IMG/VR virus record: IMGVR_UViG_3300046804_002724
Span: 1-64,000 of that record
Strand: one strand, 5' to 3'
Length of the DNA stretch: 64,000 nt
From: a virus
This document shows positions 1 to 4,453 of this stretch, one piece after another (positions within the stretch are counted from its first letter, which is position 1; each line of letters starts with the position of its first letter). The notes below the pieces were generated by a model. That model worked only from the letters and a program-made list of their open reading frames with translations, did not search any database and was not told the origin of the DNA. The position numbers and the translations under genes are program-made.

Positions 1-15
1 GTTAGGGTACATCAT
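1..15 (-). CDS. Truncated gene, first five codons only
   Basis: An ATG follows directly after the stop codon of the upstream minus-strand gene (TAA at 18-16, ATG at 15-13). The first codons read MMYPN before the window ends. The tight junction is typical of translational coupling in the same operon. Nothing can be said about function. Confidence 0.35.
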
Positions 16-192
16 TTATTTATCTCCAAACATTTTAGCGATTTCATCTAGTTGTTCATCTGTTAGGTGGTCTATCTCAATAGCCTTAGCAAATCCGAAG
101 AAATCTTCTTCATCTTCTTCTACCTCTGCTACATCATCCCAATGTGCGTATTGGTCTTTTACATCTTCTTGAATTGTATCCCACTTAGTCAT
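16..192 (-). CDS. Small acidic hypothetical protein (58 aa)
   Basis: The reading frame starts MTKWDTIQEDVKDQ and ends with an amphipathic segment containing LTDEQLDEIAKMFGDK. The middle holds a strongly acidic run (EVEEDEEDFF). The start is supported by an AAGGAG Shine-Dalgarno about eight bases upstream and by a TAATG overlap with the stop of the preceding gene. No family is recognised. Highly acidic small early phage proteins are often inhibitors or DNA mimics, but nothing here proves that. It belongs to a compact minus-strand cluster of tiny genes. Confidence 0.7.
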   Translation of the reverse strand: MTKWDTIQEDVKDQYAHWDDVAEVEEDEEDFFGFAKAIEIDHLTDEQLDEIAKMFGDK

Positions 193-296
193 TACTTATT
201 CTCCTTAGAGGTAGTAGCGGATAGGGTTGCGATAGCCTTTTCTAGACTAGCCTTGCGCTGTGCTGTAACTAGCGCCTTGTATTCTTCTAGTGTCAT
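192..296 (-). CDS. Very small hypothetical protein (34 aa)
   Basis: The frame begins MTLEEYKALVTAQRKASLEK and ends in SKENK. It is probably one amphipathic helix. An AAAGG motif lies upstream of the ATG, and its stop overlaps the next start by one base (TAATG). That is good evidence for a real coupled gene despite its size. The promoter at 337-365 lies directly upstream. Function unknown. Confidence 0.6.
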   Translation of the reverse strand: MTLEEYKALVTAQRKASLEKAIATLSATTSKENK

Positions 297-336
297 TATC
301 TGTGACCTTTCGTTAGTTCTAATTGTTATGTCTGTA

Positions 337-365
337 AGACTACACTAAGGGTCTGACATTTTCAA
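337..365 (-). promoter_or_regulatory. Minus-strand promoter P1 with operator-like core
   Basis: On the minus strand TTGAAA (360-365) is followed after 17 bases by TAGTCT (337-342), a -35/-10 pair with a TANNNT type -10. The spacer contains GTCAGACCC, shared with the promoter at 639-668. The transcript would enter the 34-aa and 58-aa genes. The shared spacer suggests common regulation. Confidence 0.5.
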
Positions 366-392
366 CCTTAGCGGAGGTGTGTCGTGTGTGAT

Positions 393-605
393 TTACCTCA
401 CACGATTAGCGAATACCCAACGGCTCTCGTTAGGTGTTAGGTAGCGGTGAGAGATTAGGTTCTCACTAGCCACTAGATAGACATACGCCTTACGGCTAAT
501 GTAGTTTCCATTAGCAAGGCGGAAGATAGAGTTAGACTTAGTATTACTACTAGCCATTTCGTGAGTAGGTTCTACTACTACTGTTATTTCATTTAGTGAG
601 TTCAT
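393..605 (-). CDS. Small hypothetical protein (70 aa)
   Basis: A 70-residue protein starting MNSLNEITVVVEPTHEM. The middle (SIFRLANGNYISRKAYVYLVASE) has alternating hydrophobics suggesting a small beta-rich fold. A strong AAAGGAG site sits just upstream of the ATG. Promoter P2 (639-668) immediately precedes it. No family recognised. It has its own copy of the promoter used by the next two genes, so it is likely expressed at the same time. Confidence 0.65.
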   Translation of the reverse strand: MNSLNEITVVVEPTHEMASSNTKSNSIFRLANGNYISRKAYVYLVASENLISHRYLTPNESRWVFANRVR

Positions 606-638
606 TAGAACTCCTTTCTTTTTTTATCTTATGTCTTT

Positions 639-668
639 AGACTATCATAGGGGTCTGACAAATTTCAA
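639..668 (-). promoter_or_regulatory. Minus-strand promoter P2
   Basis: TTGAAA (663-668) and TAGTCT (639-644) on the minus strand are 18 bases apart, with GTCAGACCC in the spacer exactly as in P1. It lies about 35 bases upstream of the 70-aa gene, which has a good Shine-Dalgarno. The near-identity to P1 argues that both are real and co-regulated. Confidence 0.5.
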
Positions 669-681
669 CTCGCAAAACACC

Positions 682-746
682 CAAATCGGACATTTTGACT
701 ATGAGTTACATCACATTTTGAAAAAATAAGGTGCAAATCGGACATT
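682..746. repeat. Two direct copies of a 13-bp operator-like motif
   Basis: CAAATCGGACATT occurs at 682-694 and again at 734-746. The core TCGGACATT resembles TCTGACATT in promoter P1 (plus-strand view), so these may be further members of one binding-site family. No -10 box is obvious next to these two copies. Confidence 0.45.
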
Positions 747-851
747 ATGGGCGCACTATCTGAAAATTACAATCGTTTTTTATTGTGTATCATACATGAA
801 AAATTTATATTAACATTTTTATAAATCTGAAAAAGTAGTCGACTAGAATAT

Positions 852-865
852 GTTTCACGTGAAAC
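852..865. promoter_or_regulatory. parS: parS-like ParB-binding palindrome
   Basis: GTTTCACGTGAAAC is a perfect 14-bp palindrome. From established knowledge it is identical to the Streptomyces parS consensus and matches the core of the general bacterial parS (TGTTTCACGTGAAACA) at 15 of 16 positions here. It lies in non-coding DNA. No parA or parB is in the window, so if functional it would recruit the host ParB or a phage ParB encoded elsewhere. Confidence 0.7.
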
Positions 866-901
866 CTAGATTTTTTTGGCGGGAAATGATAAGATGTAAT
901 C

Positions 902-979
902 ATGAAGACAATACTCTGGATAGGCATAGTAGCAATCCTAGTTCATATATGTGGCATAGCCATCTATATATTTAACTAG
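902..979 (+). CDS. Single-pass membrane micro-protein (25 aa)
   Basis: The frame reads MKTILWIGIVAILVHICGIA followed by IYIFN and stop. It is almost entirely one hydrophobic helix with a Lys at the N-terminus. The final G of the TAG stop is also the first base of the tRNA. A TAAGAT box (890-895) lies six bases before the ATG, fitting a leaderless transcript, and no Shine-Dalgarno is visible. A chance ORF remains possible. Confidence 0.4.
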   Translation: MKTILWIGIVAILVHICGIAIYIFN

Positions 980-1053
980 GGCCTATAGCTTAATCTGGTG
1001 AAAGCAATTGTCTTATATGCAATCGACTTTGGGTTCAAATCCCAATAGGCCTA
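979..1053 (+). tRNA. trnI(uau): tRNA-Ile, anticodon UAU
   Basis: A complete cloverleaf can be drawn by hand. The acceptor is GGGCCTA (979-985) with TAGGCCT (1046-1052), discriminator A1053. The D stem is GCTT/AAGC, with GG in the loop. The anticodon stem ATTGT/GCAAT (1007-1023) carries the loop CTTATAT, anticodon TAT at 1014-1016. The T arm is TTGGG-TTCAAAT-CCCAA (1029-1045). CCA is not encoded. Anticodon UAU reads AUA. Most bacteria read AUA with a lysidine-modified CAU tRNA, so this phage brings a different decoder that suits its ATA-rich genes. Confidence 0.92.
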
Positions 1054-1056
1054 CTA

Positions 1057-1191
1057 ATGGAAAAAAATATGATCTGTTCATTTTGTGAAAAACATGCATA
1101 CACTAGTATGATCAATAATAAAGGTGTTAAATATTTTCTTTGCGAAAATCATGTAAAAAAAATTAAGACTATTGACAACGATAAAAATTAA
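1057..1191 (+). CDS. Small zinc-finger-like protein (44 aa)
   Basis: The protein contains MICSFCEKHAYTSM near the start and YFLCENHVKK further on. This gives a C-x2-C ... C-x2-H pattern typical of a small zinc knuckle or zinc ribbon. It begins four bases after the tRNA and lacks a clear Shine-Dalgarno. The second Met (1069) is an alternative start. Function unknown; nucleic-acid or protein binding is usual for such knuckles. Confidence 0.55.
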   Translation: MEKNMICSFCEKHAYTSMINNKGVKYFLCENHVKKIKTIDNDKN

Positions 1192-1340
1192 ATGTTACAC
1201 TTAGTTTGGTTTGTGGGGGCTTACACTGAGAACTCAAATGTACTAAGTGTCAGTTTCTCTATCTCGTCAAAGTTTTTAACTTTGGGGGGTAGGGGGGCTT
1301 TCCTAAAAATCTAAATCCCTAAGTATCAATATATAAATAG
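1192..1340 (+). other. Structured G-rich non-coding stretch
   Basis: No gene is seen. There is a 9-bp inverted repeat ACACTTAGT (1197-1205) / ACTAAGTGT (1242-1250) enclosing a GGGGG run. It is followed by a 7-bp hairpin CAAAGTT-TTT-AACTTTG (1268-1284). That runs into two six-base G runs (1284-1289, 1292-1297). Such G runs are rare in this AT-rich genome. It may be a structured RNA, a terminator with downstream element, or a DNA-level signal. Confidence 0.4.
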
Positions 1341-1346
1341 TATAAT
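1341..1346 (+). promoter_or_regulatory. -10 box TATAAT, leaderless spacing
   Basis: A perfect TATAAT lies seven bases upstream of the ATG at 1354, so transcription would begin at or next to the start codon. No Shine-Dalgarno is present. No good -35 was seen. Confidence 0.45.
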
Positions 1347-1353
1347 AATATAT

Positions 1354-2058
1354 ATGATAAATAAAAAATATGATTCATTTTACTTTCTCCATATACCAAA
1401 AACAGGTGGAAGTTATTTTAATGAATATATATCTAGTCAACTAAAAAATATAGAAATATTACCAACAAAAGATAAGCATTCTGGTTGGTCAGATTTAATT
1501 AAAGAATCAACATATATTTTTTCAATTATAAGAGATCCTATAATGTTTGCTTGCAGCATATATTCTCATGTAATTTGTGAAAAAGCGGGATTGCTAAAAG
1601 ATAATCAACCAATTTTAATTCAAGATTTTAAATCAATAAACCTAGATAAAAAATACTTCTTTAAATGGTTAAATTTTAACCAATGGATATATAATGCTCA
1701 AAGTAAAAGCTTTCTACATTCATCTACAAATGATAAATATATTATAGATGATATGATTCAAAAATATATTTTTAATAAAAATGTCGACAAAGAACTTTTA
1801 TACACTAGACTAAATAGAGTTAATTTATTAATTAGACATGAAGATCTATATGACTCTCAAAAAATATATGAAAAAATATGTAAAGATTTAGGAATAAATT
1901 GTGAGGGGCAGATAATAATAGATCGTGATACTTTTTCCAATAAGGCATCTAAAAGTCTCTATACTAGCCTTACAGAGTCAGATAAGGCTATTCTAGAGGA
2001 AATGTTTGCCCTAGATATGGAAATATATCACAGTAATTTTTTTACTCTACTAGACTAG
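1354..2058 (+). CDS. Sulfotransferase-like protein
   Basis: The 234-residue protein has FLHIPKTGGS at residues 11-20, the 5'-phosphosulfate-binding loop (PAPS binding) of the carbohydrate sulfotransferase superfamily. It also has SIIRDP at 57-62, matching the 3'-phosphate motif, with Ser68 following at the expected distance. These enzymes move sulfate from PAPS to sugar hydroxyls. The usual Arg after RDP is replaced (RDPIMFACS), so specificity or activity may differ. It is preceded by a TATAAT box at leaderless spacing. A role in modifying host surface glycan or virion sugars is inference. Confidence 0.7.
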   Translation: MINKKYDSFYFLHIPKTGGSYFNEYISSQLKNIEILPTKDKHSGWSDLIKESTYIFSIIRDPIMFACSIYSHVICEKAGLLKDNQPILIQDFKSINLDKKYFFKWLNFNQWIYNAQSKSFLHSSTNDKYIIDDMIQKYIFNKNVDKELLYTRLNRVNLLIRHEDLYDSQKIYEKICKDLGINCEGQIIIDRDTFSNKASKSLYTSLTESDKAILEEMFALDMEIYHSNFFTLLD

Positions 2059-2061
2059 TTT

Positions 2062-2070
2062 TGGTATAAT
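2062..2070 (+). promoter_or_regulatory. Extended -10 promoter TGGTATAAT
   Basis: TGGTATAAT lies six bases before the ATG at 2077. This is the spacing expected for a leaderless mRNA that starts at the A of the ATG. The same TGNTAKAAT box recurs at many gene boundaries in this window. Confidence 0.55.
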
Positions 2071-2076
2071 GGACAT

Positions 2077-2178
2077 ATGGAAATAATTTTTGGATTTCTT
2101 ATATGTGTAGCTATAATGGGATTTGCATTACATGCATCTATAAGTGAGTATGATTCTAATAAATGGAAGAATAGGTAA
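2077..2178 (+). CDS. Membrane micro-protein (33 aa)
   Basis: The frame reads MEIIFGFLICVAIMGFALHA, then a short polar tail ending KWKNR. It is one hydrophobic helix with a positive C-terminus. The extended -10 box directly upstream places its start at the transcript 5' end, which supports it as a real gene. Function unknown; small holin-like or membrane-regulator roles are possible. Confidence 0.5.
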   Translation: MEIIFGFLICVAIMGFALHASISEYDSNKWKNR

Positions 2179-2240
2179 TATATTGCTTCTATTTTTCGGC
2201 TCACTTCCCGCCGCACTTTTTCACTTATTTGGAGAAATTT

Positions 2241-2834
2241 ATGTTTTATAATGATGATAATGTACAGAAAATAAAAGAAGAAGGTGTATGGCTATATAAA
2301 AACTTTATATCAGAAGATGAATGTGCAAAAATATTGCATGAAGTAGATAAGTTTACTGATAAAGATTGGCAAGATGGCTGGGCCAGACATCAAGGAACAT
2401 TGTTCTATTCCAATAGCCCAGAATCAGAAAAAGAAATTGAGGAGTGGTGGAATAATAAAGTAAGTCCGCCAGTTTTAATACCAACGATTACAAACATAAA
2501 CAAAAAATTAAAAGATTTGTTTTCTCCAGAATTAATATTTTTGCCAGAGTATAAAATTGTAAGATTGGTTCCTGGCCAAAACATGAAAGGTCACAGAGAT
2601 AACAGATCAGCAACAACTACATCTGAGGTTAAACAACAATTTACAATATCTTGTGCCTATACACTTTACTTAAGTAATTTTACTGGCGGAGAAATAAATT
2701 ATCCAGAAATTGGTTATACTCATGTTCCAGAGCCAGGCGATTTAATCATTCACGGGGGAACAGTTTTTCACGAAGTTTTTGATGTATTAGAAGGCAATCG
2801 ATATACAATCACTGGCTGGTTACTGAATAAGTAA
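2241..2834 (+). CDS. 2OG-Fe(II) oxygenase, prolyl-4-hydroxylase type
   Basis: A 197-residue protein with the jelly-roll core of P4H-like dioxygenases. The Fe ligands are H118-x-D120 (KGHRD) and H177 (VFHEV); R187 (GNRYTI) is the 2-oxoglutarate-binding residue. The conserved YLSNFTGGEINYP and EPGDLIIHGG segments lie between. Such enzymes hydroxylate Pro, Lys or other side chains using 2-oxoglutarate and O2. The ATG at 2241 is chosen because GGAG lies six bases upstream; an in-frame TTG at 2229 lacks this. All catalytic residues are present. It is separated from the main oxygenase cluster (18262-23884). Substrate unknown. Confidence 0.85.
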   Translation: MFYNDDNVQKIKEEGVWLYKNFISEDECAKILHEVDKFTDKDWQDGWARHQGTLFYSNSPESEKEIEEWWNNKVSPPVLIPTITNINKKLKDLFSPELIFLPEYKIVRLVPGQNMKGHRDNRSATTTSEVKQQFTISCAYTLYLSNFTGGEINYPEIGYTHVPEPGDLIIHGGTVFHEVFDVLEGNRYTITGWLLNK

Positions 2835-2867
2835 ACCCCATACGGAGGCGGATCCATATGGGGTTTA
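2832..2867. terminator. Hairpin between convergent genes
   Basis: TAAACCCCATA (2832-2842) pairs perfectly with TATGGGGTTTA (2857-2867) around a 14-base loop, overlapping the stop codon of the oxygenase gene. It lies between the plus-strand oxygenase and the minus-strand operon, so it can serve both directions. No long U run follows. Further small hairpins lie at about 2869-2905. Confidence 0.55.
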
Positions 2868-2920
2868 TGCACTTACGTGCCAGTAAGGAGCAAAGCTCTA
2901 CTTACAGTATTTATTGTATT

Positions 2921-3085
2921 TTATCTTTTTTTCAAAGTCAATGTTTTTTTAATTCTTTTTTTAATTAAATAAAAAAAATTAGATATTTTGTATTCTAATA
3001 TTCCTTCTTTTGTTTCAGTCCTATAATGATCAGTATTAAAATATGGACTGTGCATATTTTTTGAAAAGTGATCTCTTGGACTCAT
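2921..3085 (-). CDS. Small basic hypothetical protein (54 aa)
   Basis: The frame begins MSPRDHFSKNMHSPYFNTDH and ends in a very basic, hydrophobic segment (FFYLIKKRIKKTLTLKKR). It follows the minus-strand operon. A TATAAT lies seven bases before the ATG on the minus strand, so it may also have a leaderless transcript. No Shine-Dalgarno. Function unknown. Confidence 0.4.
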   Translation of the reverse strand: MSPRDHFSKNMHSPYFNTDHYRTETKEGILEYKISNFFYLIKKRIKKTLTLKKR

Positions 3086-3093
3086 GTATATAA

Positions 3094-3309
3094 TTATACA
3101 TTATTATCGGACCTAAAGGATGGGGACGGTCCAAGCAAAAACCCCTCCTCATGATATTTAACCATTTTTTGAGTATCTTCCTCGCCAGCTATTTTTGTCG
3201 ATATTAAGACGAGAATATCATATATCCTATGAAGCATAATATAATTTACTAGATCTAAATTTTCCTCTAGCGGTTTATTGTCATTTTCCATTTTTTTCCA
3301 AATATTCAT
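3094..3309 (-). CDS. Hypothetical protein (71 aa)
   Basis: The protein starts MNIWKKMENDNKPLEENLDL; the middle is helical (LVNYIMLHRIYDILVLISTK) and could contact a membrane. It overlaps the end of the preceding gene by 29 bases. Met7 (3291) is an alternative start. It belongs to the lysin operon by position and overlap. Function unknown. Confidence 0.55.
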   Translation of the reverse strand: MNIWKKMENDNKPLEENLDLVNYIMLHRIYDILVLISTKIAGEEDTQKMVKYHEEGFLLGPSPSFRSDNNV

Positions 3310-3469
3310 TTAATTCATTTAGGATTTGATCATAAGAAATGTTTTCTTCTTTACACTTTTCTATATAAACCTTAAATTCTTTTATTACATTTAATGCCAT
3401 AGGTAAAGCTGGCATATGTACACAAGGAATTCTCATTCCTATATTTCTTAACAAATTATTATCGTACAT
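3281..3469 (-). CDS. Hypothetical protein (62 aa)
   Basis: Begins MYDNNLLRNIGMRIPCVHMP and continues into a helical, charged C-terminus (YIEKCKEENISYDQILNELN). It overlaps the upstream gene by 11 bases and the downstream gene by 29, indicating a tightly packed operon behind the lysozyme-like gene. No family recognised. Confidence 0.55.
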   Translation of the reverse strand: MYDNNLLRNIGMRIPCVHMPALPMALNVIKEFKVYIEKCKEENISYDQILNELNEYLEKNGK

Positions 3470-3653
3470 TTTCTATTATGCTTTCTATGTTTTTGTAAAT
3501 TTTAATTCCTATATACTTTTTGTATTCACACGATATGCAATACAAAAAAATTTGATCATCATTATCCATATTTGCAAAAAGAAGGCCTTGATCCAATGGA
3601 CAATCCATGCTTGGAACAAGACCTTCTCTTGCAAGCGTTAAATACTTAGACAC
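3459..3653 (-). CDS. Small Cys-containing hypothetical protein (64 aa)
   Basis: Contains PSMDCPLDQGLLFAN, then FLYCISCEYKKYIG. The C ... C-x2-C arrangement resembles a small zinc ribbon with one ligand missing or supplied by another residue. The start is uncertain: the GTG at 3653 has no good Shine-Dalgarno. An AGGAG overlaps the stop of the lysozyme-like gene further upstream and would fit an ATT start about 18 bases earlier. It is the second gene of the minus-strand operon. Confidence 0.55.
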   Translation of the reverse strand: MSKYLTLAREGLVPSMDCPLDQGLLFANMDNDDQIFLYCISCEYKKYIGIKIYKNIESIIENVR

Positions 3654-3677
3654 TACTTGTATCTTAATATTTAACTC

Positions 3678-4238
3678 CTAACTCTTTGGAAACTCTAAAA
3701 GCCACTTTTTAGTTTCTGGCGTTAAGCCTTTCCACGATGACCAATCTTTGCCGCCATTAGTCATATAATACGTTATCTCTGCGTTGATTACTGGATCAAA
3801 TAACGTGTAGTTACTGTCCAGGTTGAATTTCTCTTTACGATCATCGCCAAGGTTTCCCAGCATGTTGATCTGAAAAATTCCGTAGGAACTGTCTCCAGTA
3901 TTCCTGTTGCCGTTATAAGCCATTGGTCGTCCATGGGATTCCTTTTTAGCTACGGCCCACGCCATTTTAAGGGCGTTTCCTTCAAAACCTACATAAGATA
4001 ATAACTTTACCAAGTCTTTATCTGTAAGTGCCTCTGAAGGCTTGTATACAGTATTGCTGAACTTTTCCAGCGTTTCTTTTTTCAGTTGTGCTTCTGTTTT
4101 ACTTATCTCTGGCTTTATAGTCAGAGCTGATGCATTTGGAATTATATTATCTTGTCCTGAAAACAAAAAAATAATTAATATTCCAATTGCTGTCCAATGA
4201 TGTACAACATCGCTGAACTTTTCTTTTATATTCTCCAT
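3678..4238 (-). CDS. Membrane-anchored lysozyme-like / transglycosylase protein
   Basis: The C-terminal two thirds form a lysozyme-superfamily (SLT-like) domain. It has the catalytic Glu in AVAKKESHG (E100 from the chosen start), then DSSYGIFQINM, and DPVINAEITYYMTNGGKDWSSW near the end. Residues 14-28 are a hydrophobic segment (signal anchor or signal peptide) followed by an Ala-rich possible cleavage site. It should cut peptidoglycan glycan strands, as an endolysin or virion-associated lysin. The start at 4238 follows GGAGG at good spacing. The longer frame to 4277 is excluded because that ATG lies inside the -10 box. It is transcribed opposite to the structural genes. Confidence 0.8.
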   Translation of the reverse strand: MENIKEKFSDVVHHWTAIGILIIFLFSGQDNIIPNASALTIKPEISKTEAQLKKETLEKFSNTVYKPSEALTDKDLVKLLSYVGFEGNALKMAWAVAKKESHGRPMAYNGNRNTGDSSYGIFQINMLGNLGDDRKEKFNLDSNYTLFDPVINAEITYYMTNGGKDWSSWKGLTPETKKWLLEFPKS

Positions 4239-4272
4239 TGGCATTCCTCCATTAGAGAGATAACGAACTATA

Positions 4273-4302
4273 ATCATAACATTGATTTATGGAATATGTC
4301 AA
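4273..4302 (-). promoter_or_regulatory. Minus-strand promoter of the lysin operon
   Basis: On the minus strand TTGACA (4297-4302) and TATGAT (4273-4278) are separated by 18 bases, an almost perfect vegetative promoter. It is 35 bases upstream of the lysozyme-like start and fixes that start. Confidence 0.7.
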
Positions 4303-4395
4303 GTTAGTCAACTAAAAATAAAAATTATAGTTAACTAATAATTACATATATTTTTTAACAAAAAAAATAAAAGTCTTCCTTTCTATATTTTTTTT

Positions 4396-4404
4396 TGGTA
4401 GAAT
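4396..4404 (+). promoter_or_regulatory. Extended -10 promoter TGGTAGAAT
   Basis: TGGTAGAAT follows a T-rich tract and lies about 50 bases before the ribonucleotide reductase ATG. The leader then has AAGGCGGAGAAAAGG as ribosome-binding region. No strong -35; the TG extension may compensate. Confidence 0.5.
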
Positions 4405-4453
4405 TAATATCTTAATTTAAATTTATTAACCGCAAGGCGGAGAAAAGGTATAT

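Larger units (their letters stand above)
606..901. other. Intergenic regulatory region with promoter, repeats and parS-like site
   Basis: I see no convincing gene in this AT-rich stretch. It separates the minus-strand small genes from the plus-strand genes. It holds promoter P2 (639-668), two copies of CAAATCGGACATT (682-694 and 734-746), a 10-bp palindrome TAGTCGACTA (836-845) and the perfect palindrome GTTTCACGTGAAAC (852-865). The density of symmetric and repeated sites marks it as a control or segregation region. Confidence 0.55.

Noticed and set aside
67-348. Plus-strand 93-aa open frame over the minus-strand small genes
   Set aside because: It runs opposite to three tiny genes with good ribosome sites and coupling, has no ribosome site, and its Cys/Leu-rich translation looks like an antisense shadow.
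979-1053. tRNA as prophage attachment site
   Set aside because: No integrase, excisionase or second copy of the tRNA end is visible in the window.
2229-2240. TTG start for the first oxygenase
   Set aside because: The GGAG at 2231-2234 is placed correctly for the ATG at 2241 and would be inside the longer reading.
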